Shown one piece after another: positions 55,636 through 64,000 of a DNA stretch of 64,000 nucleotides. The DNA comes from Linepithema humile. Taxonomy: Eukaryota; Arthropoda; Insecta; Hymenoptera; Formicidae. The notes below the pieces were generated by a model. It saw only the letters and a program-made list of their open reading frames with translations, did no database searches and had not been told where the DNA came from. Made by a program: the position numbers and the translations under genes. How positions within the stretch are numbered: position 1 is the stretch's first letter; the number at the start of each line of letters is the position of its first letter. The stretch is taken from contig NC_090128.1 in NCBI RefSeq assembly GCF_040581485.1, positions 27,124,931 through 27,188,930 on the forward strand, written 5' to 3'.

Positions 55636-57235
55636 TGAATAAAACCTTAGCTTTCCCGACAACATCCGTAATTAATTTTCTAAACTTACATTATTCCAAC
55701 TACACTGCCGTTAAACTTTTTCTTAAAAGCATTAATTACTTTTATAGTCGTTGCAGATTTTCGTGTTTGTATGCACGCTATTAGCGTATACATGCCTTTA
55801 ATCAGCGCATCAAAATCCATTTATTGAACTGCAAACATCGTTAACAAACATTGTCCAAAAACAGTTTACGGTTTTCGACAGCAAATAGTTGAAGTACATT
55901 CTAAATATAGATAGTGTGTTACATCGCGTTCACATTTTCCAGACCGCTCGGTTTCAAATATTAGTCGAGCAGAAATGTAGCTAAAATTTACGCTATTTAT
56001 ATATTTTTGTTGCTAAGAAAATGTGAACGTAGTAAAGGCAATTATTTGTAGTCGCGATGAAATACGGAAGTAATCTTTTCAAAGATACTGCTGAAAGAGA
56101 AAATAAAAGCGGAAGTCACTGTCCATTGCACAAAGAAGGCAACATATGGATATATTTTATTCCACACGGACCACATGCTGCGTCGTTGGACATATGTACG
56201 CTTGAAAGAATATCCACAAATTAACCGAGTTATATTAAATACGTTCACGTTTGAAATCACATCTTATTTTCTGCCCTCGACGAGAAACAAGCAGCGCGAG
56301 CTATTTGCTTGTCGAGGATTATCGGAAAACTGCTCGTTAAAAATAGGCAGCAGCTCATTCGCGTTTGATAGGACGTTTGATAATGCGTTTACCGGCGATA
56401 TTCACCAATGATGTTTGCAAGTGTGCACCGCGCTTAAGACATAAACAGGCTCGCGAAGGATGCTTACGTCGGGGAACATCGAAACTGTCCTACTTATTTT
56501 TTTTTCGCCATCACCATAGTTTTTAATGAGCACCGCGGTGCCTCGCGTTCCGCTTTTGAACCTTTTTGCACCTTTTAGCTCGTTATCTTGTTTAGTGCGA
56601 CGTAAGCAGTTAAGAAGAGACGTACTACTTTTAATAGGTGTCAAAAGTTAAAAGCACATTCGAGACGCCGGAATAATGCAACGGCACTTTATCACGGATA
56701 TAAAAAAAAATGTATATTCGCGGAACAAATTGCAATTGTAAATATATTTTATCTTTCAATTGTATTGGATATTCAAAAATATAATGTTACGAGAAAGTAT
56801 GAGCAATGAATACGTCGGATTTGTAATTTCTCTTTCATGTAAAATGATAAAAATCTTCGAAACAACGCTCGTAAAAAGTATGCTTAATCAGAGTAGCCCC
56901 ATTTAACATTCAAAAGAAGTGACATATCGGTGTATGCCATCAGTTTTGAAACAGCTTTTAATCACGGTCCTCGGCAGAGTACAATGACCCACGACAACTG
57001 ACATGGCACCCTCTTTTTCCACAGATTTTAACGCGGAATGTTCTATGCGTTACATTTTAAAACGACACTTAATCACGGAAGTTCATGCAGTAGCGCGAAT
57101 ACGAGCGACACGAATAACTCTTTTTTTAGTTGGCTATCGATGAAGCGGATAATATCGATTCCCACAACAATATGTCCAAAAGCTTTATACTCAATTTGCT
57201 ATAATACTCAAGTGCAAATATATTTCTATTATCAA

Positions 57236-57380
57236 ATATATTCCATTTATTATTATTTACTGCAAGTGTTTAAATTATTCAAAATTATTCAATTATTACT
57301 ATTTATGTAAATACATTCTATTGTTGCTATTTACCGCAAGCATTAAAATTGTTCAAGATTATTCAATTGTTGTTATTCAA
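57236..57380. repeat. ~76-bp tandem duplication in Ddr intron 3
   Basis: Two copies share TATTTAC(T/C)GCAAG, TTCAA(A/G)ATTATTCAATT and neighbouring T/A triplets. AT-rich and diverged. Confidence 0.55.
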
Positions 57381-60247
57381 CATTTCTAAAAAATTTAAAA
57401 AAGCTCTCGGTTTTAAATGTCCGAGAATTTCGTAACCTATTCGAGCGTGATAATCAGATAATCGATGTAAATCCGAGAAAAATACTCTCTTTAGTGACAA
57501 GCATGTATTATGATACTTAAAAACGAGATTGGATTATAACACATAATCATTACATAATACAATTATAAAGTACATTAAAATTTTTCGAACTCCAATCATC
57601 TCTGTCGGATAACACATGATTAAAGGCCGCTTCGAAATAATAACTTTTGCAAAAGTAATTATTACGGTGCTTATGAACGAGCTAGGTTTAGCTTCTTAAT
57701 CCGTCATTATCCTGTTCGGTGACGAACTGACTCCGGCGAGCTGTCGGCTTTCGTCCCCACGTGAGTTCGAGCGGGAGAATTCCGTGCGGAAATCCGATAA
57801 TTGTTCGGGGGATAAGTGCGCAAGTGGGGTGCGTGAGGAGACGAATGCGTGCGTGCAAAGCGGACGGGCACGCAACCGACGCTTGCGTTGATTCCCGGCT
57901 GATCTCGGGCGATGCCGGTTCCACGTAAATCACACGCTGTTTCTACGTAGTCGCGACGATGGCGGTGGAGGCGTGGAGAACGGGAAAAAAAATAAAGGAA
58001 ACGACAGGGGCGATATTGCCGCCACTATGATGTCGGTTGTAATGTTGCACGCACAGGAAGCCGGGGACATTAGTGAAACGCGCTCTGTCCACGGGATAAT
58101 TCACCAGCGTCACGACACGCGCCGCGTGTATAATTGCAATTGTAAGTGTAACTAACTGGACCTGGTGTGCGAGAGCGATAGCGACAGCACACCATCGTCA
58201 AAATGAGATACGTCTACGCGCTGGATCAGCGACGACTGCGATGTGTTTTGCAAACGCGATATCGCGTAATAACTCGTATCGCGATAACAGTGTGCATTAA
58301 CGTTACGCTTTTATTGCATATCAATCTGACAGATTTAATAATAGATAAAGGTCGGTATGGATTTTCGAGAGAAATATGGCGGGGCATTTTGCGATAGATT
58401 GCAATCACAATTAAAGATAGAGTTGCTAACGATTTCTCTGTGTGCGAAATACACGCGCTATTATTTTGATTACATTCTTGATAAAAGATTATGTTTTGAT
58501 ATAAAGTCCTCTATAAGTTTATCACACTGAATAAATATCACATAATATTTAAAAGATTCATAAATACAGTTCATAAATACAGAATTCACATTTTTCCAGT
58601 CTCTTATTTTCTTTGTTAAGAAAAAAAGTAAGAACTAAAAGTGAAAACTTCCGGGAGGTAAAAGACACAAAAATAACAACTAAATGTAAAGAAAAAAATT
58701 GCAAAACAATGTTTTTCCTGCTTTCAAAAGGAAAATTTAGTTTTAAGAGAGCCTTTGTTTAAAGAAACCTACGTTATCCTCAAGCAATGCGCGTTTTTGA
58801 TCAAACGAATATTTCTTGTGGATAAAAGACCGATGGTAGTAGAGTATGAGTAGAGAACCGTATTCGGTAATAGGCAGGACATCCTGAAAATATCGGCCCA
58901 TCGACGAGCGAAATTCCAATAGCGTCATTCAAGAGAAGTGCACGAAAATATTCGCGGAGGCACCTACCGTCACGACATGCATACGCCGACGCAATAAATT
59001 CGTTTTATACGGCGCTTCGACAGGCAAAAAACGAGCACCGGCATAAGTTATGAACACTTCAAAATCGCGCACGAAGAAGAAGAGCACGGTCCGCTTGGCT
59101 CACCAAATTTTTTTGTCAACCCTCTCCGTCGAGCCGCGTTAAGGATCCGAAATCATAATCTATTTGTCTGAAAGACAAAAAATTGTTTCGGCAAAACACG
59201 TAAATATCCATTACATTACACCTAAATATCTATATCCAATACAGAGCAGAGCAAACATTCGTCGAATATAAAAAGTTATAGCACCATGAAAAAAAAAGTG
59301 TAAAAAAAAATGAATAAAGTATGAGGAAACTTGAAATTTATTCAGATTAGATACAAACGTTATTTGCATCCAGTGCATTGAAAATATGAGAGATTTATAG
59401 GAATAAATGAAGAATATCTTCGTTGCATGAAGCTGAATGCGCGGGAACTCCCCAAACCATCTTTTTGCTACTTTTAAACTACCCTAAAATATATTTTACG
59501 GATACGTGGAAAAATTGAAATGGCCAACATTTACGTCACGATCGCGATAAAGTCTCGCGGAAGCGACTCACCCTCCTAAATGGGGGCCTGAATTTAGAAA
59601 GTTTATAACCGCATCTCCTTGAAATGCACTTCGATCGTGACGTCATCAGAGATGCATATTTACGAGATACACTTCCGCCATAAACTGCGCACGCGGCTAT
59701 TACGATTTGAAGAACCGTCACGATAAAGTTCCATCGAGTTGCTGCATCTCCTTGACTCTTTCACATTGTACACGACCCTTTCCACCACCCTGCACTCGTT
59801 CCTGTCTCGAGAAAGTGCCAGCTGTATAATTTCGCAACGCCCGTGCAACGCGGTAGACGTATAAGAGCCGACAGATGTCCCATCTCGTGCTCGGTCACGT
59901 CATCCGGTTGTCATTCGTTTGCAAAATGGCTCGCTGTTTTCGTTTTCTGTTCCGTCGACGTTCCTTAATTCTGACATAGGAGCATCTCGTGTTCCATCTA
60001 GCTACACGTCTCTTGTGCATTTTACCAACAATTCCACCTTAGCAGTTTATCTGGATTATCGATATTTTGCTCAAAAGTTAATTAAAATTAAAAATGTTCA
60101 AGATAGCTACATGTTCGATTTTATGTTAAATTATCGTCTAATTATGTACAAAGTGTCGTATAATTCTATTTTTCAAAACCCGCCATTACCAGTTTATATA
60201 AATTACAAATTATTGTGGTTCTCCAACAATTTGAAGCAACGATAAAT

Positions 60248-60355
60248 GTGCATGTTCTCCGTGCAACCATAAGGTCTCGATTAGGACCATTACGAGGTCG
60301 ATACTTGTAATCGTTCATTGCTTACCACTTGACCCTTATGGGCAGCAAGATGCAC
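60248..60355. other. Imperfect ~108-nt hairpin in Ddr intron 3
   Basis: CCATAAGGTC (60267-60276) pairs with GACCCTTATGG (60331-60341, one bulged C). An outer GTGCAT/ATGCAC (60248-60253 with 60350-60355) and a TGC/GCA step extend the stem. The loop is ~54 nt. The size suits a pre-miRNA or structured intronic RNA, but the outer stem is weak. Confidence 0.3.
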
Positions 60356-61940
60356 GCAGGCACGAAAGGAGAAAATGGAAGAGAGAAAATTAAGGAAAGG
60401 CACGTAGATACTATTCGCCATAATATCTTACAAAGTAAATTAGTATTAAATTTTCGAAACTTTATCTAGCTAATAAAGTGATAAAAATTAATGATTATCT
60501 CTCGCGTATATATGCATGTACTCTGTTAATAATACATGCGAATATTACATGATGCACAATGATTCATATATACATATCACGAATCATCGTGCGGCGGCAG
60601 GATGAAAAGCATTTAATTCGACGATTTACATATGATGATTAGATGATTAATAGCGCATGAAAATGGTAATTATGCTCATGAATCAATAATCTAATGCAAA
60701 TTAATAATACGATATAAATCGTATGACGCATATTATATATGTATTAATATTATACGTGTTATAATCAAGTTTGACGAGATCCGGTTAATTTTATAGTTAG
60801 CAACATTGTCGAAATATGCGAGATATTTCAACAATGTACAAACTTTCACTATATTTCCTCTGTTGATCAATTTAATTTCTCACATGACAAAATATTTGCA
60901 ATATTAAAAAGAATATTAAAAACAAATAGTAATTTAAATTTATATATAATTCTAAATATTGTATATATATTCGCGATTCATATTACGAACTTTTGATATT
61001 TTGTTAATTGGCGATTGCTAATTTTAGTATTATCCAACTATTGCGATAGATATATGGGCACTTTTCCGCAAACACGAACAGATAGTTAAATGTCGGAGAT
61101 GCAAGATCTTGATGCTACGCCGCTGCGGAAACTGGCAGCAACATAACGCGCAGCTAAAATGGGTCCCTAGTTGCCATGAAATGAGAAAGAATCGACCCCC
61201 GGACAGGGAAAGGAAGGTTTTTCACCCAGGGTGCAGTAAGCTATCCGTTGGTAAGGAGGTAAGGGCGCGCCTTGGGGAGTACTTTCGAAGTGTCTGTTTC
61301 TGGAAGGAGAGAGCGGCCGCGCGAGTCTGGAAGGGTGGAAGCAAGGGTTGCCAGTGGAAACCCATGAAATGCTTTTACGTCTTGGTGGCGGTAATTGAAC
61401 TGCGCTATATGTGTGCCGCAAACAGGCTGGGCGGTCCGAGACGCGGGGCGAATAGTGTTCTCGAAAAATTGAAAATCTTAAAGCAATTGAAGCGCCACTT
61501 GAAGATAGCGATCGCGCGCTCAGGAGGTACGAAATAAGAAATAAAGTCGATATGCGAAGGGGATGAAAAGAGGTCAGTTGCTTAGCCCGGGAATGGGTAT
61601 GTGTAGTATGTGCCAAGTCCGTAAGGACTCCGAAGGACGACAGCTAGTGCCTTCACGTAGAGTCCCGGCCGGCATGTCAATGATAGTAGTCGAGGTCGAC
61701 GTATGAGTGCACCGAAAAGTGGTAGAAGGTGGCTAAAGGCATGGAACGTATGTTCGGCTACGAGACGTGCGCAGAATGCGTCGTACCTGCCGCAAAACGC
61801 TCTGTCACGCGACTGTGTTGCGAGCCTCTCGCCGCACGTTCGCATGTTCATACAGTTTCAGCCACGGACACTCGTATACACCATTTACACCTACCTTAAG
61901 AGAAAACGCGCGCCTGTATGCGTGTACGCCTGTCCATGTA

Positions 61941-62308
61941 CAGAGTGTGTCAAAAATTCACGTACTTTCTCCCGTCTCGAGATTAGTCGACAACCTTAAC
62001 AAAGTGTCTTTTATGAAAAAAAAATGATCAAGTTGCCGTCGACGTGGTCATTACATTTCAATCTTCGACGTTAAACATCCCACTAATCAAGCTCCGAATT
62101 AAAATTCCGTTGAAGTGAGTCTTTGGGTACACTCGGTTTAAAATTGACCTCTTGTTATCTATTTACACTTTCGCCGTTCAATTTCCAATGTTAAATAACT
62201 CGATAATTAACCGCTCCGTCAGATTCGCGTCGAAGAGACATCGCCTTCAAGTCCACCGGAAAATTCATAATTGCGGGAGAGAAAACGCGCGACTTCCGAT
62301 ACACCCTG
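61941..62308. mobile_element. TA-flanked MITE with internal 120-bp direct repeat
   Basis: Left end CAGAGTGTGTCAAAAATTCA and right end (reverse complement) CAGGGTGTATCGGAAGTC are imperfect inverted termini of about 36 bp, sharing a TTTCTC(TC)CCG block. TA follows and precedes them (61939-61940, 62309-62310). Inside, two diverged copies of a ~70-bp block (62057-62125 and 62177-62245) lie exactly 120 bp apart. No coding capacity. Confidence 0.55.
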
Positions 62309-62343
62309 TATAATATGTACCATGTAGTCCGGCGTATACGCGA

Positions 62344-62385
62344 GTGTGTGTGTGTGTGTGCGCGCGCGCGCGCGCGCGCGTCGCG
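62344..62385. repeat. Compound (GT)n(GC)n tract
   Basis: About eight GT units followed directly by ten CG units, giving roughly 40 bp of alternating purine-pyrimidine just outside the right end of the MITE. Known sequence rules make such tracts Z-DNA-prone. Confidence 0.95.
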
Positions 62386-62684
62386 TATACCTACGTATAT
62401 AAGCGTACCTGGCTATCTACTCACCATGGGCAACGCCACTTCGCGTGATCCCGTGGGACCGTACCATCCGCCCGCACGTCCCGCACCCTCTGTACACCGT
62501 ACGCCACCCTACACACCGCCGTCGGATAAACCGCTTATTTTATTCATAAACCCACAACGTGGAATCAATATTGCACCGTCGCCCCTGCACGCTCGAGGAG
62601 AGAGAGACGTCGTCAACGACGGCAACACGTTCGCCGCCTCGACGGGGATCAGGGAATGCGGACGGCGGACGTTTAACTCACTCA

Positions 62685-62720
62685 CTCTCTCTCTGTCTGT
62701 CTCTCCTCCTCCTCCTCCTC

Positions 62721-62780
<60 letters not shown>
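62685..62780. repeat. Compound (CT)n/(CTC)n microsatellite
   Basis: CT repeats, then about six CTC triplets, then about 60 bp of CT. It is the source of the long Leu-Ser and Arg-Glu open frames here. Confidence 0.95.
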
Positions 62781-62783
<3 letters not shown>

Positions 62784-63018
62784 ACGCCGTTACCCTTCCG
62801 CCTACACGTCCGCCGCGAATCCTTCGTCCCTCTACGATTCGCCCGTCCGGTCCGTGTGTCCGCTTGCCCTGTGTCTGCGCCTCGCTCTCTCCGTGCATCT
62901 CTGTCGGATGTAACGCGGTGGAATGTAGGGTGAAATTAGTCCTTAGCCCCCGTCTGATCCCGTGGAACGCGATGTCCATTCTATGACAGGACATATCCAA
63001 GTCCAGCGGCGGAGGAGC

Positions 63019-63050
63019 GGGGGAGAGAAGAGGGGGGAGGGGGGAGGGGG
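63019..63050 (+). other. G-quadruplex motif in Ddr intron 3
   Basis: Four G runs of 5, 6, 6 and 5 (63019-63023, 63032-63037, 63039-63044, 63046-63050) with loops of 8, 1 and 1 nt, on the strand transcribed into Ddr pre-mRNA, about 650 nt before exon 4. Confidence 0.7.
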
Positions 63051-63697
63051 ACAAGCAGCATTTCGCGCTGTTGAAGCGGAGGCATTGTCCGGACGATATA
63101 AATGTCATCGACCACCTGCCAGACAATCGCGATGTACCAAAAGAGATATAAAGTAACGCGTCGGATGCTTTTTCCGACCCGCCAGGCCGGCTGATTGATA
63201 TGCACGAGAACGATGTTCTTTTTGCGAAAGGATGTCATAAATTCATTAACGCGGTCAAGCCCGCTGAAGTGACGGCATAGTTCTTTCGCATCAAGATAGT
63301 TTGTCGATAATGGCAATAGACTTCTTCGCTTTTATGTATGCATGAGGTGCACGCATTAAAGTTACACAGCGACAACAAAACTGTCAGTTCTAAAATAAAC
63401 GATATAAAACGATATTAAAAATTCCTATCTCGAGGAACCCCCGAATCGATGCGCGGCAAGAGTACGCCTGCTTTGCATTCGCCACTCGTACATCGGTATC
63501 GCTCGATACAAAAAGCGCGATAGAACGGGAACGGGCGCACGTGCCCAAATATCCCGACTGTCCGAGGTTAATGTAACGCCGTTGCGAAAGAGAGGTAATG
63601 AGACTCACGCCAAACAGTCTGGTAAAGCTCAAACGCCGTGCCGAACCGAAAACTGAAATTGTCCTGTATTTGAACCGGCGCTTCTCTGTGCTTTCAG

Positions 63698-63845
63698 GTA
63701 ATACAGGGTAACACGAACACGTATTTGGAGTCCAAGCACGAGCTGGAGCCGCCTCTGTGGGCGAGCAAGATCCGTTTTCTGCCCTACAGCTATCACAGGC
63801 GGACGGTTTGCATGCGGGTCGAGCTCTACGGGTGTTACTGGAGCG
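63698..63845 (+). CDS. Ddr: Ddr coding exon 4: C-terminal part of discoidin domain
   Basis: Encodes residues 148-196 plus one base. The acceptor is CTGTGCTTTCAG|GTA and the donor AGCG|GTAAGC. The protein reads VIQGNTNTYLESKHELEPP, then LWASKIRFLPYSYHRRTV and CMRVELYGCYWS. The junction GEE|VIQGN continues the discoidin domain with no gap relative to human DDR1/DDR2, so no coding exon is missing in the 12.6-kb intron upstream. Cys185 and Cys193, eight residues apart, complete the domain's two expected disulphides. The leftover G suggests codon GAC or similar at the next exon, as in the W-x-D-G-L-x-S-Y continuation of vertebrate DDRs. The next exon is outside the window. Confidence 0.96.
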
Positions 63846-64000
63846 GTAAGCTGTTTGCACTCGCCAATTTTCGTGAAACTTGCCGCGGACTGGTACACCC
63901 CGCCGGACTGTCCATTAACCCTGATACCAGCGCGCCCAGAGCAAATTTGCTTTTCAAAATCTTGCTCGTATAATTCCGTTTTCGACCGGAAATCGAATTA
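63846..64000 (+). other. Ddr: Ddr intron 4 (5' end only)
   Basis: Begins GTAAGC directly after the AGCG end of exon 4 and continues past the window edge. The frame reading into it lacks discoidin similarity. Confidence 0.85.

Larger units (their letters stand above)
51086..63697 (+). other. Ddr: Ddr intron 3 (12612 bp)
   Basis: GTGAGC to TTTCAG. Largely AT-rich to about 61 kb, then GC-richer. It holds a ~76-bp tandem duplication (57236-57380), a hairpin (60248-60355), a TA-flanked MITE (61941-62308), GT/GC and CT microsatellites and a G-quadruplex motif (63019-63050). The protein joins across it without a gap, so no Ddr coding exon is hidden inside. Confidence 0.85.
38686..63845 (+). other. 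Ddr: Ddr gene, 5' part (four coding exons, runs off the right edge)
   Basis: Gene-level entry for a discoidin domain receptor, a single-pass receptor tyrosine kinase at the plasma membrane that binds collagen through an N-terminal discoidin domain. Four exons joined at consensus GT-AG sites give one open frame of 196 codons: signal peptide (about residues 1-31) and discoidin domain from Cys37 to Cys193. Diagnostic motifs are LGMES-AIPD at 41-50, GGAWCP at 77-82, the IDLHTIHLIT-A-TQGR core at 96-112 and CMRVELYGC at 185-193. The four domain cysteines (37, 81, 185, 193) have nearly the spacing of vertebrate DDR2 (44, 104 and 8 residues apart). Introns are 3887, 7993 and 12612 bp, and a fourth starts at 63846. 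The remaining extracellular region, transmembrane segment and kinase are not in this window. Confidence 0.95.

Noticed and set aside
62315..63126. 223-codon plus frame containing MGNATSRDP (myristoylation-like start) and a 205-codon minus frame
   Set aside because: Both run through the CT microsatellite, lie inside Ddr intron 3 and show no domain.
63390..63898. 156- and 89-codon minus frames at the right edge
   Set aside because: Antisense shadows of the Ddr exon 4 region; the plus strand carries the conserved discoidin sequence.

Overview
This is a eukaryotic, insect-type window that is almost entirely non-coding. The one gene I recognise is the 5' part of a discoidin domain receptor tyrosine kinase gene (Ddr) on the + strand. 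Frequent CG dinucleotides, abundant CT/GA microsatellites, short AT-rich blocks between GC-rich ones and the arthropod-like Ddr protein suggest a hymenopteran, perhaps an ant. That placement is inference.

Layout. Positions 1 to about 38,685 hold no recognisable protein-coding gene. They contain a hAT-type MITE with a perfect 8-bp target duplication (1352-1638), a nested hairpin (2633-2718), a roughly 1.1-kb pure CT / CTCC tract (3949-5050), a pair of inverted exon-like cassettes (about 9060-9480) with a possible mini-exon nearby (9739-9780), a 2.5-kb AT-rich island of interleaved direct and inverted repeats ending in a 325-bp palindrome (about 12,027-14,529), a TA-flanked MITE (30366-30834) and several microsatellites. 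Much of this may be 5' flank or 5'-UTR intron of Ddr, because the first coding exon is preceded by a good splice acceptor; no upstream non-coding exon could be identified.

The Ddr coding exons are 38765-38867 (signal peptide, with 5' UTR from 38686), 42755-42860, 50854-51085 and 63698-63845. Their reading phases join exactly (1, 2, 0, 1) and give 196 codons: a signal peptide followed by nearly all of the collagen-binding discoidin (F5/8 type C) domain. The rest of the receptor (end of the domain, discoidin-like domain, transmembrane segment, kinase) lies beyond the right edge. Introns of 3.9, 8.0 and 12.6 kb separate the exons and hold a degenerate ~170-bp tandem repeat (40,020-40,670), a ~120-bp tandem duplication (46.6-46.9 kb), a second TA-flanked MITE (61941-62308), microsatellites, a Z-DNA-prone tract and a strong G-quadruplex motif about 650 bp before exon 4.

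I saw no rRNA, CRISPR array, recognisable tRNA or intact transposase gene. The long open frames outside Ddr are low-complexity CT repeats or GC-rich stretches open in several frames. The least explained features are the inverted exon-like cassettes at 9 kb and the palindromic island at 12-14.5 kb. I found no evidence for a complete new biological system.
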